Source: Bacteroidales bacterium
GTDB taxonomy: Bacteria; Bacteroidota; Bacteroidia; Bacteroidales; P3
DNA length: 64,000 nucleotides
NCBI GenBank assembly: GCA_017443265.1
Contig: JAFSOU010000122.1
Coordinates: 1-64,000 of the forward strand
Reading direction: 5' to 3'
Shown here one piece after another: positions 17,762-26,624 of this stretch. Every line of letters starts with the position of its first letter. The first letter of the stretch is position 1. Position numbers and translations under genes: made by a program. Below the pieces are notes generated by a model, which ran no database searches, was not told the origin of the DNA, and saw only the letters and a list, made by a program, of their open reading frames with translations.

Positions 17762-18601
17762 CTAATTCGTTACACGTCCGATGTTGGCGCCAATTTTTAT
17801 GAATATGTTGCCCATATTCAACGAGCCGTTCGGGTGGCTCAAATTGTTGAAGAAAGTCCAGTACTCGTGTTTGTACATTCTGTCCAATGGCAGAATATAA
17901 TATTCGTATCCGGCGCTTATTTCGAAGTGCCAAATTACTATGCCTATTCCGACCGAGAAGAACGGCGACCCGAAAAACTCCCTTGTCCATTCTCTTTTGC
18001 ACATTGAGTAACCGGCTTCTATTTCGGCGAATGGAATGACCTGTTCTTTAAGGCGATAAGTGAATCGTCCTGAAAGGAAAGTGGTGAAATTGAATCGCGG
18101 TATTTCGTCGTAATACAACTTGTTCACAGTGTCAATCATTTCGTAGCCCGAATCGTAGATGTTGTCGGCAAAGATTGTGACGCTTGCTCCAGCCCCGACA
18201 AAGAAATGATCGTTAAGCTGCACTCCAATTATGGCCCTGACAGGGTCTATGGATTTGAGCGAGTGCGAAGGATAGAAGGAGAAGGAGTTCTCTATAAAAG
18301 CGTTGATTGTAGGTTCTTGGATGTATTTGTCGTCATTTTCCGGTTGCGGAGTTTCGCTTTCGGCGTTGTTTCCGATGTCCAGATCGCTTTCATAAATGAT
18401 GGATTTGACTTCATTTACAGGAATGGAGAAGACGTGCGATTCCGGCTTGCCATATATCTTGTATCTTACATAAGTGGGTGAAACTTCGATTATTACGGCT
18501 TGAATATGGCGTGAGTCTTTTGTAACAATCACATCTTGGGAGTATGCAGCCACACAAAAACAAATAAAAATCAAAATTGAAACAAACTTTGGAACTTTCA
18601 T
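17762..18601 (-). CDS. Outer-membrane-type protein, tandem paralogue A
   Basis: The 279-residue product begins MKVPKFVSILIFICFCVAA with cleavage after YSQ. The first mature segment (DVIVTKDSRHIQAVIIEV, YVRYKIYGKP, then VNEVKSIIYES) is an N-terminal motif common in Bacteroidales envelope proteins. The rest has alternating aromatic strands typical of a small beta barrel (FFSVGIGIVIWHFEISAGYEY), ending IGRVTN. It is a clear paralogue of the gene at 18771-19637. Two G tracts lie just past its 3' end at 17729-17735 and 17739-17746. Its function is unknown. Confidence 0.75.
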   Translation of the reverse strand: MKVPKFVSILIFICFCVAAYSQDVIVTKDSRHIQAVIIEVSPTYVRYKIYGKPESHVFSIPVNEVKSIIYESDLDIGNNAESETPQPENDDKYIQEPTINAFIENSFSFYPSHSLKSIDPVRAIIGVQLNDHFFVGAGASVTIFADNIYDSGYEMIDTVNKLYYDEIPRFNFTTFLSGRFTYRLKEQVIPFAEIEAGYSMCKREWTREFFGSPFFSVGIGIVIWHFEISAGYEYYILPLDRMYKHEYWTFFNNLSHPNGSLNMGNIFIKIGANIGRVTN

Positions 18602-18770
18602 CTTTCCTGTTTTTATTACTTTTTGGTTATTATTTGTGGTTAAACAATTAAAAAACGAATACAATGCCGTTATGATTTTGTGTTTTACGACAAAACAAAT
18701 GTTTAGTTACATTTGTTGAAGTAAAAAAAACAGGCAGTTTTTGTGGGCGGTGGGGAGTTGGTGGAGCTTG

Positions 18771-19637
18771 CTAATTGTTGAGATAGCCTATTTTCGCTTC
18801 GATTTTCACGTAAAAGTTGCCAAAATTGAGGTTCCCTTTCGGGTGGTTTGTTTCTTCGAAATAGTCCCAGCCCTGATAGGGTTTGTACAATCTGTCGAGC
18901 GGTGCTTTGAACAGCTCGTATCCGCCGCTTATCTCGATGTGCGAGAAACAAAATCCCAATCCGCCAGAAACAAAGGGGGAACAGTAAATCTCATCGTTCC
19001 ATCCTCTCGAACTGAGCGATATGCCTCCTTCAATATCCAAAAATGGAATGATTTTTTTTGTTATTGGTAGAGATAGGTGTATCACGCCGAAAACCGAATA
19101 TTTGTACTGGGGGATTTGGTCGAAATATTCGTTGATAATAGTCTCAATTCCGTTTTCGGTAACTGTTTCAAAAGTCTCCTCTCCGGTTTCGAAAACGACG
19201 TCGGGGAAATAGCTGAAGCCGACACCCATCCCTGCGAAGAAATAGTCGTGCATCTGCAAGCCCATCGACACCCTCAGGGGGTCGAAGGAGTTGAGGTAGT
19301 GTTTGTCGTCGTATGAAAATGTGCTCCCTATACGCCAGTGGATGGTGTTGCCCGATATGAACGGACGTTTTGCCTTTCTCGAAATAATGACGTCGGCTAT
19401 GGTGTCGCCGAAAATATCGCCGTTTTCGTAATAGATTGCCTTAACTTCTTTCACTGGAATGGATACTTCGGGCAAAAATGGTTTGCCAAAAATTTTGTAT
19501 TTGATGAAGCGAGGCGTTGCTTCGATGCTTTCGGCCTCTATCTTACGGGCGTCTTTAGTGATAATGATGTCCTGCGCCGCCGAAGCTGTGCAGAGGCAAA
19601 GTGTTATTATAATTGGTAATAGTCGTTTGGTATTCAT
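18771..19637 (-). CDS. Outer-membrane-type protein, tandem paralogue B
   Basis: The 288-residue product begins MNTKRLLPIIITLCLCTASA and matures near AAQ. It shares with its downstream neighbour the N-terminal block (DIIITKDARKIEAESIEA, then FIKYKIFGKP and VPVKEVKAI-type strand), the barrel-like body (GGLGFCFSHIEISGGYELF) and the ending IGYLNN. The two genes differ enough to be an old duplication. Neither has a recognisable catalytic motif. No strong promoter box was found in the 160-base gaps on either side. Confidence 0.75.
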   Translation of the reverse strand: MNTKRLLPIIITLCLCTASAAQDIIITKDARKIEAESIEATPRFIKYKIFGKPFLPEVSIPVKEVKAIYYENGDIFGDTIADVIISRKAKRPFISGNTIHWRIGSTFSYDDKHYLNSFDPLRVSMGLQMHDYFFAGMGVGFSYFPDVVFETGEETFETVTENGIETIINEYFDQIPQYKYSVFGVIHLSLPITKKIIPFLDIEGGISLSSRGWNDEIYCSPFVSGGLGFCFSHIEISGGYELFKAPLDRLYKPYQGWDYFEETNHPKGNLNFGNFYVKIEAKIGYLNN

Positions 19638-19800
19638 CTATTTTATTTGATGATTGTTGTTTATTTCACTGCTTTCCTGTATGTTTCGTCGTTATTTGTG
19701 TTGTTTTTGGAAAAATAATGTATGTATTAACGAAAAGAAATTTTTTTTATTGCGTGTTTTTTTATTTTTGAAGCCGGTTTGTTTAGATGTTGCTTTATTG

Positions 19801-20418
19801 CTACAATTTCCCCGCTTTGAATTTTTCGTAAATCTCTTTGTGCGAAAGGCCTTCCAGCTCGGGGCAGTGCCAAGTGTAGTTGCGTATCACCAATTCCTCC
19901 ATGTACATCCTTTCCACCACCTGTCCGCAGCAGATATTGTGGATTATCACATCGTCCTCCACAAGGATTCCGATGTGCAGCCGGCCGTTGGTGAGTTTCC
20001 ATACAACAATGTTCCCTTTTCTGAATTTGCCTCCTTTGTCGTTGCGAAGCGTTTTCACTTCATCGAAATAGGCCATCATATTGACAACCCTGCGGTGGTC
20101 GATGTTGGTGTTGGTGGGCTGTTTCTTGGCTTTGCGGAACTCGTAGATGCTTTTCTGCAAATCCCAGTTGAAAGCCTTGCGGAAAGCCCTGACAACTACG
20201 TCGGTGCAGACTCCGATTTTTGGCGGTACATCACCGTTGGGGTAGGGAATTTGTCGGTACGAAGGGTCGTAAACAACTGTGTTGTCGGCCAGATTCTTTG
20301 CGCTGTCGGCCAGGATGTTGGGGGCTTGCCAGCATTTGACGTTGGACGGAAGTTGGGCAAAAGTGTTGCCAAAACTCACAACCATTCCGAACAAAACGAT
20401 TGTAACGATTTTTCTCAT
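19801..20418 (-). CDS. DUF1287 family exported protein
   Basis: The 205-residue product begins MRKIVTIVLFGMVVSFGNTFA, a signal peptide. The DUF1287 core follows: VVYDPSYRQIPYPNGDVPP, then GVCTDVVVRAFR with a conserved Cys, and NIDHRRVVNMMAYF. The later segment GNIVVWKLTNGRLHIGILV with its His resembles NlpC/P60-like Cys-His hydrolases. A role in cell-wall or envelope hydrolysis is likely by fold, but the substrate is unknown. Confidence 0.85.
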   Translation of the reverse strand: MRKIVTIVLFGMVVSFGNTFAQLPSNVKCWQAPNILADSAKNLADNTVVYDPSYRQIPYPNGDVPPKIGVCTDVVVRAFRKAFNWDLQKSIYEFRKAKKQPTNTNIDHRRVVNMMAYFDEVKTLRNDKGGKFRKGNIVVWKLTNGRLHIGILVEDDVIIHNICCGQVVERMYMEELVIRNYTWHCPELEGLSHKEIYEKFKAGKL

Positions 20419-20431
20419 AAAGTATTATCAA

Positions 20432-21058
20432 TTAAAGGTTTGTGAAAGCGTTTCCAGCTTCTTTCAGGTATTGCCTGCTTTCGGGACCGAGGTTGAAAAG
20501 CAGGTCGAGGACTCCCACTTCGCCCACAAAGCCATATCTTTCTTCGAAAACCTGAGGGTAGGGGGGCAGGCTGATTTTGTCTTTTGCTTTGGGTGAGAAC
20601 ACATTGCGGTAGTCGTCGGTAGCATCGGCAGGCGAAACGAAGTCGGCGGTGAGGTTGGCGGATGTGTTGATTCTCAGTTTTTTAACAAGGAAATGAAGTA
20701 TGTCCATGTTCAAGTCGAGCAGAAAGGCATGTTTGCCGAATATGAGTTTGTGTATGTCATCGGCGTAGTATTGGAAGTAGGGCGAGGCGTTGTATGCCGA
20801 CTCTATGGCTCGCCAGTGCTGCACGGGCCAATTTTCTTTACGACAGATGGTTATGTCTTTCGTTAGAGTGTGGTTGCCGTTTGGTTTGGTAACGTTCACT
20901 GTTAGCGGCAGAAGTCCGTTGGCGGTAGCTATCACGGTGCGGTTGCGGTAGGTCTGCTTTGGATAGGTTTCGCAGGCCTCAATCTGCACCTCGTCGCATC
21001 CGGCAAAGGCTGCCATATATGTCACGGTGGGGAAATATGCGGTGCTAAAAAGTGCCAT
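20432..21058 (-). CDS. WbqC-like family protein
   Basis: The 208-residue product opens with STAYFPTVTYMAAFAGCDEV and continues YPKQTYRNRTVIATANG, the hallmark N-terminal pattern of the WbqC family. Later motifs are WRAIESAYNASPYFQYYAD and DLLFNLGPES. WbqC-like proteins occur in O-antigen and surface-sugar gene sets, but their reaction is not firmly known. It starts just before the small unknown gene at 21060 stops, so the two are probably cotranscribed. Confidence 0.87.
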   Translation of the reverse strand: MALFSTAYFPTVTYMAAFAGCDEVQIEACETYPKQTYRNRTVIATANGLLPLTVNVTKPNGNHTLTKDITICRKENWPVQHWRAIESAYNASPYFQYYADDIHKLIFGKHAFLLDLNMDILHFLVKKLRINTSANLTADFVSPADATDDYRNVFSPKAKDKISLPPYPQVFEERYGFVGEVGVLDLLFNLGPESRQYLKEAGNAFTNL

Positions 21059-21059
21059 T

Positions 21060-21473
21060 TCAGCTGCCTATCGATATGGAAACCAGACTGTTGTCGGCAA
21101 AGAAAAGGTCGATGTTGCCTTCGGCGAAGGATACGCGTCGTTCGCCCCATGCCTCCGTCTCTATGTCCTGTTCGTAGTACTTGTTGGCCACGAGCAGGTT
21201 TACAACTTCGCGTTCGTTGCGTCCTAATATTTTCTCGCCGAAGAGTTTGGCGTTTGCGTTGTAAATGTCGATGCAGTTCAGCGTTTTGTCGTCGCCTTCG
21301 AAGAAAAATGTCATCTCCAGCTCATCGTAGTGGGCCACTTTCAGAGCTTCGCCAAAGCCGTTGTCAATGTCTTCGTATTCAGAGGGTTGTCCCAACAGGG
21401 CTTCGGTCTCGGCGGTGGTCATTCCGAAACGCACATCGCCAATACCTTGTTTTATAAGTATTTCCAAATCCAT
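21060..21473 (-). CDS. Small soluble protein, function unknown
   Basis: The 137-residue acidic protein begins MDLEILIKQGIGDVRFGMTT and has AETEALLGQPSEYED and LEMTFFFEGDDKTLNCIDI. The pattern of a G-x-V-x-F-G-M strand, helix and L-L-G-x-P turn resembles small SmpA-like or immunity-type folds, but I do not recognise a family. It has no signal peptide. It lies between truA (gap 87) and the WbqC-like gene. Confidence 0.6.
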   Translation of the reverse strand: MDLEILIKQGIGDVRFGMTTAETEALLGQPSEYEDIDNGFGEALKVAHYDELEMTFFFEGDDKTLNCIDIYNANAKLFGEKILGRNEREVVNLLVANKYYEQDIETEAWGERRVSFAEGNIDLFFADNSLVSISIGS

Positions 21474-21560
21474 AATATGCTTTTTTGTGCTGATATGTAA
21501 TGTTATAACGCAGCGTTGGCGTTAAAATTGTGTGAAATGGCTTTTTTAACTATTTGTTTG

Positions 21561-22310
21561 TTAAACAAACAGTCCGTCGTACTCTACTTCGGTGAGAAAC
21601 AATGCTTTGGCTGGCAGCGAGGTGCCGGCGCAGCAGCGGTCTTTGCTTTCGATGATGCGTTGCAAATCGTCGAGGGTGGTTTTTCCGCGTCCCACGTCGA
21701 TGAGTGTTCCTGCGATGGCCCGCACCATATTACGCAGGAAACGGTTGGCTTTGATGGTGAAAACCAGTTCGTTGCCAGTCTGTTCCCAATGGGCGTAGGT
21801 GATGTTGCAGATGTTGGTGGCGGTTTGGGTGTGGAGTTTGGAGAACGAGGTGAAGTCGTGTTCGCCCAGCAGCATCGAGGCGGCGGTGTTCATCAAATCG
21901 GTGTCGAGCGGAACATACACACGGTGCGTAAAATCTTTGCCGAAAGGCTGTTTCTGCTCCGACACGTGGTATTGGTAAGTTCGTGCGGTGGCGCTGAAAC
22001 GTGCGTGCAGGTCGTCGGCTACATGGAAAATGCTGAATATCAGAATCTCTTCGGGCAGAAATGCGTTGAGTTTGTAAGTTAGCTGTTGCAGTTGCGACTT
22101 GTCCCATTGCTGTTGTGTGTCGAAATGGGCGTAGAAATCTTTTGCGTGCACCCCGGTGTCGGTGCGGCCGCAGCCGACTATGTTGATGTTTTCGCCGCAC
22201 AGTTTGCCCAGAGCATACTCCAAAGTCTGTTGCACGCTGTCGGCGTTTGGCTGTATCTGCCATCCATGGAAGGGGGTGCCGTTGTAGGCAAGGTGCATGA
22301 AATAGCGCAT
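21561..22310 (-). CDS. truA: tRNA pseudouridine synthase A
   Basis: TruA makes pseudouridine at positions 38-40 of tRNA anticodon arms. The 249-residue product begins MRYFMHLAYNGTPFHGWQIQ. The catalytic Asp is in GCGRTDTGVHAKDFYAHF near residue 52. Later motifs are YQYHVSEQKQPF and FLRNMVRAIAGTLIDVGRG. It starts 16 bases after the tonB-like gene. Confidence 0.96.
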   Translation of the reverse strand: MRYFMHLAYNGTPFHGWQIQPNADSVQQTLEYALGKLCGENINIVGCGRTDTGVHAKDFYAHFDTQQQWDKSQLQQLTYKLNAFLPEEILIFSIFHVADDLHARFSATARTYQYHVSEQKQPFGKDFTHRVYVPLDTDLMNTAASMLLGEHDFTSFSKLHTQTATNICNITYAHWEQTGNELVFTIKANRFLRNMVRAIAGTLIDVGRGKTTLDDLQRIIESKDRCCAGTSLPAKALFLTEVEYDGLFV

Positions 22311-22326
22311 GGCGATGTCTTTTTCG

Positions 22327-23112
22327 TCAGCTCGATTTACGGAAATAGTAGGTGATGGTGCCTGTTTGCAGCTCGGTGGCGTTGGGGTCGGGGCTGAATT
22401 TGGATTTAAGAGCTGCGTTCTCGGCCTGTCGTTTCAGTGCGGCGTCGGTGATGGTAGAGTTGGCCGTGGCTTCGGCGCGGGTAACCACTCCGTCGCGGTT
22501 CACCCATATTTTCACCACCACGTTGCCTTGTTGGTTGGAGTTGTAGCTTGGTTCGGGCAGAGCTTTGGCTGTACGTCCTTTGAGCGACCACCCTGTGCCG
22601 CCCTTGCCGGGTATGCCGTCGTAGCGGTTGCTGTTGGGGTCGCCGCCAGCCTTGCCTTGGTTGCCGGGACCGTAGGTGGCTCCTTGGCTGCCTCCCTGTT
22701 GGTTGGTTTTTTTGCTGCCCGGGAACAGAGCTTTTTTGTTTATTTCGGGTTCTTTGTTGGTAGGTTCGGGGTCGGGTTCCACCTTGGTCTCCTTGGTTTC
22801 TTTCTGTTTTTCTTTTTTTGTTAGGGAGACGCTTTGCTGTGTGTTTTGAGTGCTTATGTTTTCGGCCACTGTCTGCGGACGAGGGGGTGTGGTTGGGTGT
22901 GGTGCCGGGTTTTCGGCGGGTTCGGGTTGTGGGTTGTCGCCGAAACCGAAATCGCTGTCGCCGAGGTTCACCTCAACGCCGCGTTCTTCGGGTGGTGGGT
23001 TTTGGTAGCTCATTCCCAGAAACAGCAATGCCACAAACACCAGTGCCACGGTGAGCACGGTACCTCCTGCCGCGATAATCCGGTTGCGTCGTTTTTCTTC
23101 TGGGTTCTGCAT
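22327..23112 (-). CDS. TonB/TolA-like energy transducer
   Basis: The 261-residue product has a basic N-terminus and one membrane helix (VLTVALVFVALLFLGMSY, about residues 18-36). A Pro/Glu-rich periplasmic spacer (QPEPAENPAPHPTTPPRP) and a Gly/Asn-rich stretch follow. The C-terminal TonB-like domain (VVVKIWVNRDGVVTRAEATA) ends in ITYYFRK. With the ExbD- and ExbB-like proteins encoded just upstream it would couple proton flow to outer-membrane transport or envelope integrity. Whether it serves a TonB or a Tol role cannot be told from sequence. Confidence 0.9.
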   Translation of the reverse strand: MQNPEEKRRNRIIAAGGTVLTVALVFVALLFLGMSYQNPPPEERGVEVNLGDSDFGFGDNPQPEPAENPAPHPTTPPRPQTVAENISTQNTQQSVSLTKKEKQKETKETKVEPDPEPTNKEPEINKKALFPGSKKTNQQGGSQGATYGPGNQGKAGGDPNSNRYDGIPGKGGTGWSLKGRTAKALPEPSYNSNQQGNVVVKIWVNRDGVVTRAEATANSTITDAALKRQAENAALKSKFSPDPNATELQTGTITYYFRKSS

Positions 23113-23122
23113 AGTTCAATAG

Positions 23123-23554
23123 TTATTTCGGGCTTGTTGCCAATATCACTTTGTGTTGTGCCCCTGTGCGTTCGTTGATGGCGTTTACTGCGTCTATCAC
23201 GTTCACCACATATTGCACGGGCACCGTCTTGTCCGACCGCAGCACAACGCAGGCGTCGTGAGTCTCGCCGCCGGGCACGCTTTCATATATGCCTTGTTCT
23301 ATCATGGGTTCCAGCGTCTCTACAGATGCAGGGGTGTTGGCGTCGCCCACATAGAACTCGAAATTATCGTTGATATATACGGTGACGTTCTGCTTGGCCA
23401 TTGTTTTGCTGTTGCTCTCGGGCAGAAGCAGTTTCACGGCGTTGGGACTTATCAGCGTTGATGTTATCATAAAGAAAATCAACAGCAGGAACACAAGGTC
23501 CGACATTGTGGAGCTGTTCGATTCTATCTTTATCTGGTTTTGACTGCGTATCAT
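23123..23554 (-). CDS. ExbD/TolR family protein
   Basis: The 143-residue product starts with a polar segment and then one membrane helix containing MSDLVFLLLIFFMITSTLI. Its membrane Asp is the residue that carries protons in ExbD/TolR. The periplasmic part follows the family pattern (VTVYINDNFEFYV, VVLRSDKTVPVQYVVNVID). It lies between the exbB- and tonB-like genes in one operon. Confidence 0.92.
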   Translation of the reverse strand: MIRSQNQIKIESNSSTMSDLVFLLLIFFMITSTLISPNAVKLLLPESNSKTMAKQNVTVYINDNFEFYVGDANTPASVETLEPMIEQGIYESVPGGETHDACVVLRSDKTVPVQYVVNVIDAVNAINERTGAQHKVILATSPK

Positions 23555-23587
23555 AATCTGTTTGATTAAGGTTTGAAAGTCAAAAAC

Positions 23588-24301
23588 TTACTGTTCGGGT
23601 TCGTTGAGCAGGTCCATAAATTCGATGGTACGTGCCTCGAGTTGGAACACCACGTTGTTGATACGGCTTACGAGCAGTGTGTAAAGGAAATAGGCAATGA
23701 TGCCGACGATAAGGCCTCCCACGGTGGTTACCATGGCTTCGTAGATGCCGCTCGACAGCACGCTGATTTCGATGTTGTTGCCGGCGTGGGCCATTTCGAA
23801 GAAAGCCTTGATCATACCGGTAACGGTGCCGAGGAAGCCAATCATGGGTCCGAGACTGGCCACGGTGGCTATCAGCGACACTCGTTTTTCGAGGTCCGAC
23901 ACCTCCAGACGTCCCACGTTCTCGATGGAAGTCTGTATGTCGCCCAGCGGACGGCCGAGGCGCGAAAGTCCCGAGTCCACCATGCGTGCGATGGGCGAAT
24001 TGGTGGATTTTGCAAGTGAGCGGGCGCCGTCAACATCGCCTTGGTGGATGTAGCTGCGTATGTTGCTCATAAACTGCGTTGAGTCGGATTTCAGAGTGCG
24101 GTTGAGGGTGAGGAAACGCTCGATAAAAATGTAGATGCACAACGCCAGAAGCGCTAGCAAAACCCACATTATCCATCCGCCGTGCATTGCCATGTTCCAC
24201 AGCGATAACGTTTCTTCTTTCACGCCACTTTCCACAACTTGTGCCGTGGCTTGTGTGGCGGAGTCTATTTCATTGACTGTTAATAAGATACCTTTAAACA
24301 T
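23588..24301 (-). CDS. ExbB/TolQ/MotA family proton channel
   Basis: The 237-residue product has an N-terminal membrane helix (WIMWVLLALLALCIYIFIERFL). The conserved cytoplasmic and membrane regions are LSLIATVASLGPMIGFLGTV-type (actual start RVSLIATVASLG) and MVTTVGGLIVGIIAYFLY. The Thr and Gly positions of the ion path match ExbB/TolQ proteins. It is the first gene of the exbB-exbD-tonB-truA operon, with a -7 box at 24321-24328. Confidence 0.93.
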   Translation of the reverse strand: MFKGILLTVNEIDSATQATAQVVESGVKEETLSLWNMAMHGGWIMWVLLALLALCIYIFIERFLTLNRTLKSDSTQFMSNIRSYIHQGDVDGARSLAKSTNSPIARMVDSGLSRLGRPLGDIQTSIENVGRLEVSDLEKRVSLIATVASLGPMIGFLGTVTGMIKAFFEMAHAGNNIEISVLSSGIYEAMVTTVGGLIVGIIAYFLYTLLVSRINNVVFQLEARTIEFMDLLNEPEQ

Positions 24302-24320
24302 TGTTTTTTACGATTTTTTG

Positions 24321-24328
24321 CAAAAATA
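24321..24328 (-). promoter_or_regulatory. -7 box of the exbB-exbD-tonB operon
   Basis: TATTTTTG on the minus strand lies about 20 bases upstream of the exbB-like start codon and fits TAnnTTTG. Confidence 0.55.
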
Positions 24329-24445
24329 ACGTTTCTTTGGTTATTATAACGTGTAAGTGTGTGAATTATTTCAACAGCAATATGTTAGTTTTGTGGATGA
24401 TTCAAGTCGTTTACCTATAATAAAATACCGATAGTCGAAAAAAAA

Positions 24446-24477
24446 TTTGTTTTTTTCGTAAAAAGTTCGTAACTTTG
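24446..24477 (+). promoter_or_regulatory. Promoter of the trigger factor gene
   Basis: The -33 TTTG (24446-24449) and -7 TAACTTTG (24470-24477) are 20 bases apart. The leader to the ATG at 24533 is about 50 nt. Confidence 0.75.
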
Positions 24478-24532
24478 CAAATTCCATTAAAAAGTATATA
24501 GTATTAGTAATCACCATTATACAAAAAATAAG

Positions 24533-25888
24533 ATGAATATAACAAGAGAAAATGTAAGTGATCTTGAACTTTTGATAAAAGTTGACATCAACGAAGCCGA
24601 CTACAGCGAAAAAGTTACAAAAACCCTCAAAGAGTACCGCCAGAAAGCCAATATACCCGGATTTAGAAAGGGTATGGCTCCAATGGGACTGATAAGCAGA
24701 CAGTACAAAGGCGCTGTTGTTGCCGACACCGTTCAGAACACACTCAACGACGCTCTCTACAAATACATCACCGACGAGAAACTCGACCTCATCGGATTGC
24801 CCATCTCCAACCACGAAAAGACCGGCACGTTGGATTTCGACCACCAGACCGATTTCACATTCTATTTCGACGCCGCTTTCTTCCCCAAGATGAACATCGA
24901 ATGGAACAAGATCGACGCCAAGCTTTATCAGGTGAAAGTGGCCGCCAAAGACGTGGAGGAGCAGGTTGAATCGGCCTGCCGCAACTACGGTAAATTCGAA
25001 GTCCCCGCTGAAATCGCCAACGACAGCGACGCCATCTACGGCCGCTATGTGGAGCTGGTGAAAGGCGAGAAAAAAGAAGGCGAGAACGAGAAATACCTCA
25101 CCTTCGAAGTGGGCAAAATCAAGGACGAAGAGATAAAACAATCCCTGATGGGCAAGAAAGCCAACGACGTGGTTAAGCTGAACGTAAGCAAGGCTTTCGC
25201 CGCCGCCGACATCGAGCAGATTTTCCACCTCGCCCCCGCCGACGCCAAGAAATACAAAGCCGAGATAGAGCTGACAATAAGCAGCCTTGCACACATAACC
25301 CCTCACGAGATGAACAAAGAACTGTACGAAAAGATGTATCCGGGCGCCGGATTCACAACCGCCGATCAGTTCAAGAAAGCTATCAAGAAAGACATCGAGG
25401 AAAGCTACGCCCGCCAGTGCGAGATAATGTACGTGAACGATGTTGAGAAATGGCTTCTCGACAATTTCGGCACCGTACTGCCCACCAATTTCCTGCAGCG
25501 CTACATTGCCGACAGAGGCGAGAAAGACCAGACCCTCGAAGAAGTGGTGAGCAACTGGGAAACCAAGTACCTGCCCTCCATAAAAGTGGAGATACTCGAA
25601 GAGAACCTCGGTAAGGAAGGCAACATCACCCCCTCGCACGCCGACGTGGTGAAAGAAGTGTCGAGCATCCTGAAACAGCGCGACATAAAGAAAGACGAGG
25701 AAAGCGACGAAGACTACGAGAAACGTATCTCCGAAATGGCCGAAACGATATCCAAAGACCGCCAGAACGTGGAGCAGATCTACGGTCGTCTGCGCGGCGA
25801 GATGATGTTCAAACTCTTCAGCGAGAAAGCAAAACCCGAAACCGAGAAAATCACCATCAAGGAATTTGTGGAAAAAGCCCGAGGCTAA
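24533..25888 (+). CDS. tig: Trigger factor
   Basis: This ribosome-associated chaperone binds nascent chains at the exit tunnel. The 451-residue product begins MNITRENVSDLELLIKVDIN, and the ribosome-binding signature is in ANIPGFRKGMAPMGLI (G-F-R-K). The region of about residues 150-240 would be the PPIase-like domain, though it is poorly conserved as in other Bacteroidetes. A long helical C-terminal chaperone domain follows. The start matches the N-terminal strand of the family, and a strong terminator follows at 25921. Confidence 0.93.
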   Translation: MNITRENVSDLELLIKVDINEADYSEKVTKTLKEYRQKANIPGFRKGMAPMGLISRQYKGAVVADTVQNTLNDALYKYITDEKLDLIGLPISNHEKTGTLDFDHQTDFTFYFDAAFFPKMNIEWNKIDAKLYQVKVAAKDVEEQVESACRNYGKFEVPAEIANDSDAIYGRYVELVKGEKKEGENEKYLTFEVGKIKDEEIKQSLMGKKANDVVKLNVSKAFAAADIEQIFHLAPADAKKYKAEIELTISSLAHITPHEMNKELYEKMYPGAGFTTADQFKKAIKKDIEESYARQCEIMYVNDVEKWLLDNFGTVLPTNFLQRYIADRGEKDQTLEEVVSNWETKYLPSIKVEILEENLGKEGNITPSHADVVKEVSSILKQRDIKKDEESDEDYEKRISEMAETISKDRQNVEQIYGRLRGEMMFKLFSEKAKPETEKITIKEFVEKARG

Positions 25889-25920
25889 ACTTGCTTGACT
25901 TCGAACAAAACCAACATAAT

Positions 25921-25949
25921 GGCGGATTGTACGACAGTCCGCCTTTTTT
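25921..25949 (+). terminator. Terminator of tig
   Basis: GGCGGATTGT (25921-25930) and ACAGTCCGCC (25934-25943) form a 10-pair stem with one T-G pair and a three-base loop, followed by six T residues. Confidence 0.9.
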
Positions 25950-25996
25950 ATGCTAAAAAATACTGCCCGATGTTCGGAAAATCCAAATAAAAAACG

Positions 25997-26004
25997 TATA
26001 TTTG
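25997..26004 (+). promoter_or_regulatory. -7 box of the secreted transglutaminase-like gene
   Basis: TATATTTG matches TAnnTTTG. It lies 72 bases upstream of the ATG at 26076 and just after the tig terminator. It also shows that the open frame upstream of 26076 is not translated. Confidence 0.65.
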
Positions 26005-26075
26005 CAGTTCCTTTCGTAGTTGCAACGAAGGCTGAAAAGAGATATAAAACATTAAAAAATAAACATTTACAGAAA

Positions 26076-26624
26076 ATGAAAAGAGTAGCACTCACCATCG
26101 CATTGCTGTTTGGAGCGTTTTGTGCAAGCGCCCAGCAGAACATTGTAGTAACCAAGCCCGCGGGTCCGCAGGAGATGCCTGGCATCTACAGAACAAACTC
26201 CGTTCCGGCCACGAGCGTATTGGCATTGCCAGACGACAACACTCAGTATCAGAGCGTAAATATCGGCAGGCCTTTCACAAAATCGGCCACCATGGACAGC
26301 AAACGTATGCTTGCTCCGGGCGAATCGGTAATTATTGCCGTGGAAAACGACACCATTACCGACGACAGCACCCACATACAGCTTTCGTCGACGATAGAAA
26401 GCGCCATCGCAAGAGTTCCCGTATGGATGCAATACGACCTGCGTTTCAAGTTCCGTCGCATGACATCGACTTACCAAACACGCATGGTGCAGATGATAAA
26501 CGAAACTCCGAAGCAATTTCTCGACGAAGTGGCCTTCCAGCTCACCTATCTGCCTGCCGAAGTGCTTACTCATTCCGCTTTCAACCATGCTTCCGACTGG
26601 CAGTATCTGGTACGCAATGTCTAG
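26076..26624 (+). pseudogene. 5' part of a secreted transglutaminase-like protein, ended by in-frame TAG
   Basis: From the ATG at 26076 a signal peptide is encoded (MKRVALTIALLFGAFCASAQ), followed by about 160 residues that include PGESVIIAVENDTITDDST and VPVWMQYDLRFKFRR. The frame stops at a TAG at 26622-26624. The very next codon is an ATG in the same frame, and reading continues for 602 residues into the transglutaminase-like and sorting domains. The 5' part alone lacks any catalytic or sorting region, so the two parts look like one gene broken by a nonsense change. TAG differs by one base from GAG, AAG or CAG. A sequencing or assembly error cannot be excluded. Confidence 0.75.

Noticed and set aside
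24371-26185. A 604-residue open frame antisense to trigger factor
   Set aside because: It is again the shadow of a highly biased gene. It also runs across the tig promoter and terminator, which a real gene would be unlikely to do.
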